Shown here: in pieces, positions 15,279 to 23,481 of the stretch | Layout: each line of letters starts with the position of its first letter | Position numbering within the stretch: position 1 is the first letter of the stretch | Assembly (NCBI RefSeq): GCF_001442535.1 | Contig: NZ_CP013141.1 | Location: 5,401,560-5,425,980, forward strand | From: Lysobacter antibioticus | Lineage (GTDB): Bacteria; Pseudomonadota; Gammaproteobacteria; Xanthomonadales; Xanthomonadaceae | DNA: 24,421 bases | Reading direction: 5' to 3' | Notes under the pieces: generated by a model | What the model saw: only the letters and a program-made list of their open reading frames with translations | Told to the model about the DNA's origin: nothing | The model's database searches: none | Made by a program: the position numbers and the translations under genes

Positions 15279-15280
15279 CC

Positions 15281-16021
15281 TCAAGCCGAAAACCCGCCAT
15301 CGACCGAGATCGCGGTGCCGGTGATGAAGTTGCCGCCCGGGCCGGCCAGGTGGGCGACGGTCGCGGCGACGTCTTCGGGGCGGCCGTATTCGCCGAGCGG
15401 CAGGCCGGCGCGCTGCGCGTCGGCGCCTTCGCCGTCGGCCGGGTTCATGTCGGTATCGACCGGGCCGGGCTGGACCACGTTCACGGTGATGCCGCGCGCA
15501 CCGAGGTCTTGCGCCAGGCCCTTGCTCAGCCCGATCACCGCGGCCTTGCTCATCGAGTACAGGGTCATGTTCGGCGCGCCCACGCGTTCGCCCAGGCAAC
15601 TGCCGATGGTGATGATGCGGCCACCGCGCGGCAGGTGCCTGGAGGCGGCCTGCGCGGCCACAAACGGCGCGCGCACGTGGATCGCCATGACCCGCTCGTA
15701 GGACTCGGCGCTTTCGTCCTCGAACGGGCCGTAGGCGAACACGCCGGCGTTGTTGACCACGATGTCGAGGCGGCCGAATTCGGCGACCGTGCGTTCGACC
15801 GCGGCGGTCACCGCCTGCGGGTCGGCGCTGTCGGCGGCGATGGCCAGGGCGCGGCGGCCGCCGGCCTGGATCTCGGCGACGACCGCCTGGGCCTGGTCGG
15901 CGGCGCGCGCATAGGTCAGCACTACGTCGGCGCCGTCGGCGGCCAGGCGGCGCGCGATCGCTGCGCCGATGCCGCGGCTGCCGCCGGTGACCAGGGCTAC
16001 TTTGCCTGCGAGAAGCGTCAT
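15281..16021 (-). CDS. Classical SDR family NAD(P)-dependent oxidoreductase
   Basis: This 246-residue classical short-chain dehydrogenase has the cofactor motif TGGSRGIG (12-19) and NNAG (90-93). The catalytic serine is S141 (IGSC), and Y155 and K159 form the YxxxK motif (YSMSK). The C-terminal PGPVDTDMNP and GTAISVDGGFSA are typical of 3-oxoacyl-ACP-reductase-like SDRs. R16 after the glycine motif suggests NADP(H), but this is inference. The substrate cannot be deduced, and there is no fatty-acid gene cluster nearby. AAGGA (plus-strand complement at 16030-16034), 8 nt upstream, supports the start. It is divergent from the M1 aminopeptidase operon across 237 nt. Confidence 0.92.
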   Translation of the reverse strand: MTLLAGKVALVTGGSRGIGAAIARRLAADGADVVLTYARAADQAQAVVAEIQAGGRRALAIAADSADPQAVTAAVERTVAEFGRLDIVVNNAGVFAYGPFEDESAESYERVMAIHVRAPFVAAQAASRHLPRGGRIITIGSCLGERVGAPNMTLYSMSKAAVIGLSKGLAQDLGARGITVNVVQPGPVDTDMNPADGEGADAQRAGLPLGEYGRPEDVAATVAHLAGPGGNFITGTAISVDGGFSA

Positions 16022-16218
16022 GTCGGTGTTCCTTGAAGAGGAGGAGGGTATGGCGTCGATCGTGGCAGGCGGCCCCGCGCGCGCCTACGGCGGCGATGGG
16101 AAGCATCGTTGCGTGCGCCCGGTCGCGGAAAGCAGCGTTGCGCCGCTGCCACCGGCCGAGGCACCGCCAACCGCCAAGCGCGGCGATGCGCTGCACCATG
16201 CCGGGCCGTGGGCGAGGC

Positions 16219-16226
16219 GCTAAACT
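16219..16226 (+). promoter_or_regulatory. Candidate -10 promoter for the M1 aminopeptidase operon
   Basis: GC followed by TAAACT (16221-16226) lies 32 nt before the ATG at 16259. It shares the GCTANNNT pattern of other putative promoters here. The -35 region is poor. Confidence 0.35.
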
Positions 16227-16258
16227 CGGGCGCTCGACCCGTCGTCCGTGGACCTTTC

Positions 16259-18220
16259 ATGCGTTCTTCGATCCTGACCGTTTGCCTTGTCGCGGCCCTG
16301 ACCGCCGCCGCCGGCTGCTCGCGCGATGCCGCGAGCCCCGCCGCCGACTCCACCCCGCCCGCGGCGACGCCGGAGGCCAAAGTGAACGACACCGCTGCTG
16401 CGGCCGACCGCGACGAGCATTCCTACGCCCAGCCCGACCTGGTCCGCATCGACGATCTGGCCCTGCAGCTCGCCGTCGACTTCGCCAGCAAGACCCTGAC
16501 CGGCAGCGCCACCTACACCCTCGACTGGGCCGATCCCAAGGCCAACCAGCTCGTCCTCGACAGCCGCGACCTGAAGATCGAAAAAGTCGTCGGCGAGCGC
16601 GCCGACGGCAAGTGGGTCGACCTCAAGTTCGCCCTGGCCGATGCCGACAAGACCCTCGGCAGCAAGCTCACCATCGACGTGCCGGAGCGCAGCAAGCGCG
16701 TGCGCGTCAGCTACGTCACCTCGCCGGGCGCTTCGGGCCTGCAGTGGCTGGAGCCGTCGATGACCGAGGGCAAGAAGACGCCCTTCATGTTCAGCCAGTC
16801 GCAGCAGATCCACGCACGCTCGTGGGTGCCGCTGCAGGACACGCCGAGCGTGCGCTTCACCTACACCGCCCACATCACCGGGCCGAAGGACGCGATGGTG
16901 CTGATGAGCGCCGACAACGATCCCAAGGCGGCGCGCGACGGCGACTACAGCTTCAAGATGCCGCAGAAGATTCCGTCGTACCTGCTCGCGATCGCGGCCG
17001 GCGACCTGGTGTTCCAGCCGATCTCCAATCGTGCCGGCGTCTGGGCCGAGCCTTCGATGGTGAAGAAGGCCGCGACCGAGTTCGCCGACACCGAAAAGAT
17101 GATGGAGACCACCGAGCAGTTGTACGGCCCCTACCGCTGGGAGCGCTACGACATCCTGGTGCTGCCGCCGTCGTTCCCGTACGGCGGCATGGAAAATCCG
17201 CGCCTGACCTTCGCCACCCCGACCGTGATCGTCGGCGACAAGTCGCTGGTGTCGCTGGTCGCGCATGAGCTCGCCCACAGTTGGTCCGGCAACCTGGTCA
17301 CCTTCTCCAGCAGCAAGGACGGCTGGCTCAACGAAGGCTTCACCAGCTACGTCGAGAACCGCATCGTCGAGGCGCTGTACGGCAAGGAGCGTTCCGACAT
17401 GGAGAACGTGATCGGCCGCAACGAACTCGCCGCCGAGTTCAAGACCATCGATCCCAAGCTGCAGGCGCTGGCGCTGAAGCCGGGCACGCTGAAAGACCCG
17501 GACGAAGCCAGCAGCGCCACCGTCTACACCAAGGGCGCCTGGTTCCTGCAGTTCCTCGAACAGCGTTACGGCCGTGAGGTGTTCGATCCCTTCCTGCGTG
17601 GTTACTTCGATCACTTCGCCTTCCAGAGCATCCCGACCACCAAGTTCGTCGAATACGCCAAGGCCAATCTGCTCGCCAAGCATCCGGGCAAGGTCAGCGA
17701 GGCCGAGCTGGAAGAGTGGATCTACGGCCCGGGCATCCCGAAGACGGCGCCGGCCACGCAGTCGCCGCGCTTCGACGCGGTCGACGCCGCGCGCAAGGCC
17801 TGGACCGAAGCCGGCACGCTGCCGGACAAGGCCCTGACCGCGAAGTGGAGCACGCAGGAATGGGTGCATTTCATCGAGGGCATGCCGGAGACGCTGAAGG
17901 TCGAGCAGCTCGGCGCGCTCGATGCCGCCTACCGCTTCACCGGCACCCCGAACGGCGAGATCGCCCAGCGCTGGTATCCGCTCGCGGTGCGCAGCGGCTA
18001 TCGCCAGGCCGACCAGGCCATCGCCGCGTTCCTGCAGAAGATCGGCCGTCGCAAGCTGATCATGCCGACCTACGGCGAGTTGGTGAAAACGCCCGAAGGC
18101 CTGAAGCTGGCCGAGGACACTTTCGCCAAGGCCAAGCCCGGTTATCACCCGATCACGACCGCCTCGGTCGAAGCGGTGATCGCCAAGGCCAAGTCCGCGC
18201 CGCAGGCCGCGGCGAAGTAA
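16259..18220 (+). CDS. M1 family metallo-aminopeptidase, lipoprotein (leukotriene A4 hydrolase-like)
   Basis: This 653-residue zinc aminopeptidase has the exopeptidase motif GGMEN at 309-313. The zinc site is HELAH (H336, E337, H340) with third ligand E359 in NEGF, and the probable catalytic tyrosine is Y423 (VYTKGAW). The stretch from PYGGMENPRLTF to WLNEGFTSYVENRIVE follows the leukotriene A4 hydrolase/aminopeptidase B subfamily. The N-terminus MRSSILTVCLVAALTAAAGC is a lipoprotein signal with C20 as the likely acylated residue; position -3 is Ala, slightly atypical. A Ser/Pro/Ala linker follows. It probably acts in the periplasm on peptides. An upstream in-frame extension to 16109 would hide the signal. 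It heads a tight four-gene operon, with the next gene 10 nt away. Confidence 0.94.
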   Translation: MRSSILTVCLVAALTAAAGCSRDAASPAADSTPPAATPEAKVNDTAAAADRDEHSYAQPDLVRIDDLALQLAVDFASKTLTGSATYTLDWADPKANQLVLDSRDLKIEKVVGERADGKWVDLKFALADADKTLGSKLTIDVPERSKRVRVSYVTSPGASGLQWLEPSMTEGKKTPFMFSQSQQIHARSWVPLQDTPSVRFTYTAHITGPKDAMVLMSADNDPKAARDGDYSFKMPQKIPSYLLAIAAGDLVFQPISNRAGVWAEPSMVKKAATEFADTEKMMETTEQLYGPYRWERYDILVLPPSFPYGGMENPRLTFATPTVIVGDKSLVSLVAHELAHSWSGNLVTFSSSKDGWLNEGFTSYVENRIVEALYGKERSDMENVIGRNELAAEFKTIDPKLQALALKPGTLKDPDEASSATVYTKGAWFLQFLEQRYGREVFDPFLRGYFDHFAFQSIPTTKFVEYAKANLLAKHPGKVSEAELEEWIYGPGIPKTAPATQSPRFDAVDAARKAWTEAGTLPDKALTAKWSTQEWVHFIEGMPETLKVEQLGALDAAYRFTGTPNGEIAQRWYPLAVRSGYRQADQAIAAFLQKIGRRKLIMPTYGELVKTPEGLKLAEDTFAKAKPGYHPITTASVEAVIAKAKSAPQAAAK

Positions 18221-18230
18221 GCGCGAGCGC

Positions 18231-19208
18231 ATGACCCTGCGTCGCCTGCTCAAGACGGTCGCCCTGGTGGCGGCCGTCTTGCTGTGCGCGCTGCTGCTGT
18301 GGTTGTGGCGCGAGCCCTACCGCGTGGTGCTCGGCGATTACACGCGCCAGCGCCTCGTCGCCGGCCTGGGCCGCAATGCCGCGCAGGTCGACGATCACCG
18401 CTGGGTCTACGCCTACAACGACGAAGCGCCGGCGAACGCGCCGACCGTGGTGATGGTGCACGGCTTCACCGGCGGCAAGGAAAACTGGTACCTGCTCGCG
18501 CAGCGTCTGCGCGGCCGCTACCGCGTATTCGTGCCCGACCTGCCGGGCTGGGGCGAGAGCGAGCGCAAGCGCGGCGCCGATTACGGTTTCGTCGCCCAGA
18601 ACGACCGCGTCGCCCGTTTCATCGAGCAGGTCGCGCGCAAGCCCGGTAGCCCGGTCGTGTTGCTCGGTCATTCGATGGGCGGCGGCATCGCCGCATTGAC
18701 CGCTGCGCGCCACCCCCGGGACGTCGATCGCGTGGCCCTGTTCAATTCGGCCGGCGTGCGCTTCAAGGACAACGTGTTCGGCCGCGAAGTGCTCGAGGGT
18801 AAGAACCCGTTCGCGGTCAGCGACGCCGCCAGCCTCAAGCACTATCTCGGCATCCTGTTCTACGACGAGCGCGCCAAGCCGGTCATTCCGTGGCCGGCCG
18901 ACGGCATCTACATCGAGCGGCGCAAGCGCGAGGCGGCGTTCGAGCAATCCGTGCTCGACAAGATCGGCCGAGGCGACGAACGCTTCCTGCCCGGCGACGA
19001 AGCCGTGCGCATCGGCCAGCCCGCGCTGCTGCTATGGTGCCGCCAGGACGCGGTCATCGACGCCAGCGCCCTGGAGCTGTTCGCGGTGCGTCTGCCGCAA
19101 GCGCAACGCGTACTGCTGGACGGTTGCGGCCACATGTCGGTGATGGAACAGCCCGACGCCGTCGCCGAGGCCGTGGATCAACTGATAGCCAAGGGAACGC
19201 CGCGATGA
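18231..19208 (+). CDS. Membrane-anchored alpha/beta-hydrolase (lipase/esterase-like)
   Basis: This 325-residue protein has an N-terminal membrane anchor (about residues 5-26, LLKTVALVAAVLLCALLLWLW) followed by an alpha/beta-hydrolase domain. The oxyanion motif is HGFTGGKENW. The nucleophile is S148 in GHSMGG, the acid is D273 (WCRQDAVID) and the histidine is H301 (GCGHMS). PDLPGWGES and the anchor resemble ABHD6-type and bacterial lipase-1-type esterases that act on lipids or acyl esters. The exact substrate is unknown. The active domain should face the periplasm. It starts 10 nt after the M1 gene, and its TGA overlaps the next start as ATGA, so it is certainly part of this operon. Confidence 0.9.
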   Translation: MTLRRLLKTVALVAAVLLCALLLWLWREPYRVVLGDYTRQRLVAGLGRNAAQVDDHRWVYAYNDEAPANAPTVVMVHGFTGGKENWYLLAQRLRGRYRVFVPDLPGWGESERKRGADYGFVAQNDRVARFIEQVARKPGSPVVLLGHSMGGGIAALTAARHPRDVDRVALFNSAGVRFKDNVFGREVLEGKNPFAVSDAASLKHYLGILFYDERAKPVIPWPADGIYIERRKREAAFEQSVLDKIGRGDERFLPGDEAVRIGQPALLLWCRQDAVIDASALELFAVRLPQAQRVLLDGCGHMSVMEQPDAVAEAVDQLIAKGTPR

Positions 19209-19936
19209 CACTGCGCAACGCCACCATCCTGCTCGCCGCCGCGATCGCGCTGGCCGCCTGCAAACAGCCCGACCCGAAGATCGCCGAAGCCGCCAAGGCC
19301 GCGCAGCAGGAGCAGGCCGCCGCCACCGCCGCCAAGGAATTCGACAGCGCCTATGGGCAGAAGAACTGGGAAATGGCCGCGGCCCACGGCGAGATCGTGA
19401 CCTCGAAATACCCCGGCACGCCGACCGCCGACCGCGTGCGTCCTTTGTACGAAGAGGCGCAGGCCAAGGCCAAGGAAGTGCGCGAGCAGCGCCGCGTCGA
19501 ATCGCTGTGGTCGTACATGAGCACGCCGGTAAAGACCGCGAAGGGCAAGGCCGGTACCCAGTTGTCGGCTTCGATCTACGCCCGCGCCAATGTCGAGACC
19601 GACGGCAAGACGCCGCGCCCGGTGCAGCTGATCTTCCGCGACCACCCCGATTGGGGCCGCAGCAGCTACCTCGTGCTGCAGGTCGGCGACTTCAATTGCT
19701 ATGGCGGTTGCAAGCTCAAGATCGGTTTCGACGGCAAGACCAGGGTCATGGCCGGTAGCCGGCCGAAGACCGATGAAGCCATCGCCATGTTCGTCGAGGA
19801 CGAGCGCGCGCTGTGGCGCGGCATCGGCCAGGCGAAGGAGCTGACCATCGAATTCCCGGTCAAGGCCGGCGGCACGCGCACGGCGAGTTTCGACGTGGGC
19901 GGATTGAAGCAGGACAAGTTGCCGGGCTGGAAGTAG
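19205..19936 (+). CDS. Lipoprotein of unknown function
   Basis: This 243-residue protein has a clear lipobox LAAC (acylated C19), with lysine at +2. Residues about 20-100 are Ala/Gln/Glu/Lys-rich and helical, with an arrangement (EFDSAYGQKNWEMAAAHGEIVTSKYPGTPTADRVRPLYEEA) reminiscent of a single TPR-like hairpin. The C-terminal part (about 105-243) looks like a beta-rich domain with a paired-cysteine motif NCYGGCK and ends GGLKQDKLPGWK. I do not recognise the family. It is translationally coupled to the hydrolase (ATGA) and 26 nt upstream of the GH25 gene, which suggests a shared envelope function. Confidence 0.82.
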   Translation: MTLRNATILLAAAIALAACKQPDPKIAEAAKAAQQEQAAATAAKEFDSAYGQKNWEMAAAHGEIVTSKYPGTPTADRVRPLYEEAQAKAKEVREQRRVESLWSYMSTPVKTAKGKAGTQLSASIYARANVETDGKTPRPVQLIFRDHPDWGRSSYLVLQVGDFNCYGGCKLKIGFDGKTRVMAGSRPKTDEAIAMFVEDERALWRGIGQAKELTIEFPVKAGGTRTASFDVGGLKQDKLPGWK

Positions 19937-19962
19937 GCGACGATTCCGGTGCAAGCACCCGC

Positions 19963-20694
19963 ATGAGGCGCCTCAGAAAACTGCTTGCCTGGTTGGCGAC
20001 CCTGGTATTGCTCGCCACCGCCATGGCCGCACTGGCATGGTGGGGCTTCCTGCATTGGCAGCCCGATCGCGGGCGTTATCCCTTGCGCGGCATCGACGTG
20101 TCGCATCACCAGGGCGCGATCGATTGGACGGCGGTGGCGCGCGACGATGTCGCCTTCGCCTATCTCAAGGCCAGCGAAGGCGGCGATCATCGCGACCGTT
20201 TGTTCGCCGAGAATTGGCGTAGCGCGCGGGCGGCCGGGATCGCGACCGGCGCCTATCATTTCTTCACCTTCTGCCGCAGCGGCGCCGAGCAGGCACGCAA
20301 CTTCATCGCGGCCGTGCCGGTCGAGGCCGACGCGTTGCCGCCCGCGGTCGACCTGGAATTCGGCGGCAACTGCGGCGCGCGCCCGGATGGTGCGGCGATG
20401 CGGGTCGAGCTCGACGCCTTTCTAATCGCGGTGGAAAACGTCTATGCGAAGCCGGCGCTGCTATACGTCACCCCGGAATTCTTCGATGCCTATCGCGAAT
20501 CGCTGCCGGCACGCGCGCTGTGGCGGCGTTCGATCGTGCGTGCGCCGGATGCGCGTGCGAGCTGGGCGCTGTGGCAGTACCACAACCGCGCCCGTGTCGA
20601 CGGCATCGTCGGGCCGGTGGATCTGAACGTGCATGCGGGCGACAGGGCCGCGTTCGAGCGTTGGCGCGGCCAACCCATCGCGCCGCCGCTTTGA
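19963..20694 (+). CDS. Membrane-anchored GH25 muramidase (lysozyme)
   Basis: This 243-residue glycoside hydrolase of family 25 cleaves the MurNAc-GlcNAc bond of peptidoglycan. The catalytic motif is visible: D45 in GIDVSHHQG and the DxE pair D130-E132 in PAVDLEFGGNC. FAYLKASEGGDHRD, GAYHFFTFC and ALWQYHNRARVDGIVGPVDLNV are further family blocks. The N-terminus (RRLRKLLAWLATLVLLATAMAAL) looks like an uncleaved membrane anchor rather than a cleavable signal, placing the enzyme on the periplasmic face. I start at 19963; a longer frame to 19813 lies inside the lipoprotein gene. It is the last gene of the operon, followed directly by a long inverted repeat and a terminator. Confidence 0.92.
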   Translation: MRRLRKLLAWLATLVLLATAMAALAWWGFLHWQPDRGRYPLRGIDVSHHQGAIDWTAVARDDVAFAYLKASEGGDHRDRLFAENWRSARAAGIATGAYHFFTFCRSGAEQARNFIAAVPVEADALPPAVDLEFGGNCGARPDGAAMRVELDAFLIAVENVYAKPALLYVTPEFFDAYRESLPARALWRRSIVRAPDARASWALWQYHNRARVDGIVGPVDLNVHAGDRAAFERWRGQPIAPPL

Positions 20695-20781
20695 GGGTAG
20701 GAGCGACGCAAGTCGCGACCGCGACATCGCGGTTGCGTCGTTGGCGTGGTTTCGCGGTCGCGGCTTGCGCCGCTCCTACCC
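20695..20781. repeat. Long inverted repeat directly after the GH25 stop codon
   Basis: Arms of 30 nt (20695-20724 and 20752-20781) match at 28 of 30 positions around a 27-nt loop. The core is GTAGGAGCGACGCAAGTCGC with its complement ending GCGCCGCTCCTAC. This is a dispersed intergenic element I recognise from Xanthomonadaceae genomes. It begins at the first base after the TGA. Confidence 0.85.
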
Positions 20782-20821
20782 CTGAGGGTGGACGGCGATC
20801 GGGTGAGGCGGCGCGGAAACG

Positions 20822-20849
20822 AAAAATCCCGGCCGGAGCCGGGATTTTT
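20822..20849. terminator. Bidirectional intrinsic terminator between GH25 and kinase genes
   Basis: A perfect 12-bp stem (AAAAATCCCGGC, 20822-20833, with GCCGGGATTTTT, 20838-20849) has a CGGA loop. It gives a T5 tail on one strand and, because of the A5, on the other too. It lies between two convergent genes and can serve both. Confidence 0.92.
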
Positions 20850-20904
20850 GTGTGTCGCTTGCAGCAAGGATCTGGTGCAGTCGAGGTAAACGGTTTCGAA
20901 TAAT

Positions 20905-20970
20905 CCGATTCCCGATTCCCGATTCCCGATTCCCGATTCCCGATTCCCGATTCCCGATTCCCGATTCCCG
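20905..20970. repeat. Perfect heptamer tandem array (GATTCCC x 9)
   Basis: Nine uninterrupted copies of GATTCCC run from 20907 to 20969. GATT begins every 7 nt, from 20907 to 20963. On the minus strand the array reads (GGGAATC)9 and starts 4 nt after the kinase stop codon. Perfect copies imply recent expansion or active slippage. Confidence 0.95.
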
Positions 20971-20973
20971 CCC

Positions 20974-21906
20974 TTACAGCGCGTAACCGAACTGCTGGCG
21001 GAACTGTTCGGCGAATTCTTCGTAATCGAAGCGCTGGTTCTGGGTCCCGGGGTGCTCGACCTTCAAGGCGCCCATCAGGTTGCTCATGCGGCCGATGGTC
21101 AGCCAGTCGTAGCCCTTCTCGATGCCGAAGATCAGGCCGGCGCGGAAGGCGTCGCCGCAGCCGGTCGGATCGGTCACGCGGCGCTCGTGCGCCGGCGGGA
21201 CGTCGTAGCTCTTCTCCGGCGTGTGGATCTGCGAGCCGTGCGGGCCGCGCGTGGTGATGTAGGCCTTGACCCGGGAAACGATGTCTTTTTCGCTCCAGCC
21301 GGTGCGTTCCTGCAGCAGGTTGGACTCGTAGTCGTTGACGGTGACGTAGTCGGCCTGCTCGATGAAATGACGCAGTTCCTCGCCGTTGAACAACGGCATC
21401 GCCTGGCCGGGATCGAAGATGAAGGGAATGTTGGCTTCGGCGAATTCGGTCGCGTTCTGCAGCATGCCTTCGCGGCCGTCGGGGCTGACGATGCCGAAGC
21501 TCACGTCCTTCACGTCGCGCACATGGTTCTCGTAGGAACGCATCATCGCGCCGGGGTGGAAGGCGGTGATCTGGTTGTTGTCGTGATCGGTGGTGATGAA
21601 CGCCTGCGGCGTGAACAGCTCCGGGATTTCCTTGACGTGGTCGAGGCGGATCTTCTGATCGACGAACCACTCGCGGTACGGACCGAAGTCCTGGCCGACG
21701 GTGGCCATCGGAATCGGATCGCCGCCGAGCAGCTTGAGGTTGTAGGCGATGTTGCCGGCGCAACCGCCGAACTCGCGGCGCATGCGCGGCACCAGGAACG
21801 ACACATTCAAGATGTGCACCTTGTCCGGCAGGATGTGGTTCTTGAACTGGTCCGGAAACACCATGATGGTGTCGTAAGCCAGTGAGCCGCAGATCAGCGC
21901 AGACAT
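20974..21906 (-). CDS. PfkB-family carbohydrate/nucleoside kinase (adenosine-kinase-like)
   Basis: This 310-residue ribokinase/PfkB-family kinase has the N-terminal substrate motif GGCAGNIAYNLKLLGG and the C-terminal ATP/anion-hole motif DPTGCGDAFRAG, with catalytic base D252. It begins MSALICGSLAYDTIMVFPDQF, a sequence type I associate with Xanthomonadaceae proteins annotated as adenosine or sugar kinases. The substrate cannot be fixed from sequence. I prefer the ATG at 21906, which has GGGGTG just upstream on the minus strand; a GTG at 21912 would add two residues but overlaps that site. A terminator and a heptamer array lie beyond its stop. It is divergent from mreB. Confidence 0.9.
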   Translation of the reverse strand: MSALICGSLAYDTIMVFPDQFKNHILPDKVHILNVSFLVPRMRREFGGCAGNIAYNLKLLGGDPIPMATVGQDFGPYREWFVDQKIRLDHVKEIPELFTPQAFITTDHDNNQITAFHPGAMMRSYENHVRDVKDVSFGIVSPDGREGMLQNATEFAEANIPFIFDPGQAMPLFNGEELRHFIEQADYVTVNDYESNLLQERTGWSEKDIVSRVKAYITTRGPHGSQIHTPEKSYDVPPAHERRVTDPTGCGDAFRAGLIFGIEKGYDWLTIGRMSNLMGALKVEHPGTQNQRFDYEEFAEQFRQQFGYAL

Positions 21907-22043
21907 GTTCACCCCAAATAAGAAATAGAAAACGGCGGTCCATCACCGGCCGGCGGCGTAGGGTAGCGGGTGAGGCCTCGCGCGGCCAGTTCCTAATGTG
22001 CTTTGCGAGGGCTTGCGGACCACTCGATCCGTGACCCGGGCCA

Positions 22044-22073
22044 GGGGTGGGGCAGGGGCCGGGCGGGGGCGGG
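22044..22073 (+). other. G-quadruplex-forming tract upstream of mreB
   Basis: Six G-runs of 3-5 lie within 30 nt on the plus strand (22044-22047, 22049-22052, 22055-22058, 22061-22063, 22065-22069, 22071-22073), with 1-2-nt loops. Short loops predict a very stable quadruplex. It lies about 185 nt before the mreB start. Confidence 0.7.
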
Positions 22074-22188
22074 CCGGATCGGTCCGGGTCGCCCGGCGGG
22101 GTCCGCCGGCACCCCGACCCAGGGTTATCCCCAGGGTATCCACCGCCCCTCCTGAACGGCCCAGTTCGCTCGAAACCGTTGATTTTCC

Positions 22189-22216
22189 TTGCTCGCAGGG
22201 GGGCGGTTGCTAGGCT
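22189..22216 (+). promoter_or_regulatory. Candidate mreB promoter
   Basis: TTGCTC (22189-22194) and the extended -10 TGC-TAGGCT (hexamer 22211-22216) are 16 nt apart. This is the only place in the window where a reasonable -35 and an extended -10 coincide. The start codon at 22260 lies 43 nt downstream of the -10. Confidence 0.5.
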
Positions 22217-22244
22217 AACGCCCCCACTCCGCCCCTACTTTTGA

Positions 22245-23306
<1,062 letters not shown>

Positions 23307-23309
23307 GAC

Positions 23310-23478
23310 GGGAGTCGGGAATGGGGATTCGGGAATCGTCGAAAGCCGTTTCGCCGTCGTCCCGGTTTCCCTCTCGCCCACGCGGTCCGCAAACTGAAGT
23401 AAGGTTTCGTGCGCGGCGCCCGATGGTCGCCGCGTCGCGCTTTTCCGATCCCCCACTCTCCATTGCCCATTCCCGGCT
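23310..23478 (+). repeat. Inverted purine/pyrimidine array between mreB and mreC
   Basis: The left arm (23310-23337) is a degenerate GGGAATC-type array with four G-runs (23310, 23317, 23323, 23331). It starts 3 nt after the mreB stop. The right arm (about 23446-23478) is pyrimidine-rich. CGGGAATGGG (23316-23325) is exactly complementary to CCCATTCCCG (23466-23475). The roughly 110-nt spacer has no recognisable gene. The right arm ends 3-6 nt before the mreC ATG. Confidence 0.8.
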
Positions 23479-23481
23479 CTA

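Noticed and set aside
14893..15280. Short open frames in the repeat cluster after ubiE
   Set aside because: They run through palindromic repeat copies and encode no recognisable sequence. The terminator at 14859-14888 isolates the region.
16220..18253. 677-codon minus-strand open frame opposite the M1 aminopeptidase
   Set aside because: The composition is typical of an antisense shadow (repeated Arg, Gly, Leu, Val, Asp), with no motifs. The plus strand encodes an intact M1 zinc site.
20905..20970. CRISPR-like or iteron-like array
   Set aside because: The unit is 7 bp with no spacers, far too short for CRISPR, and there are no cas or replication genes nearby.
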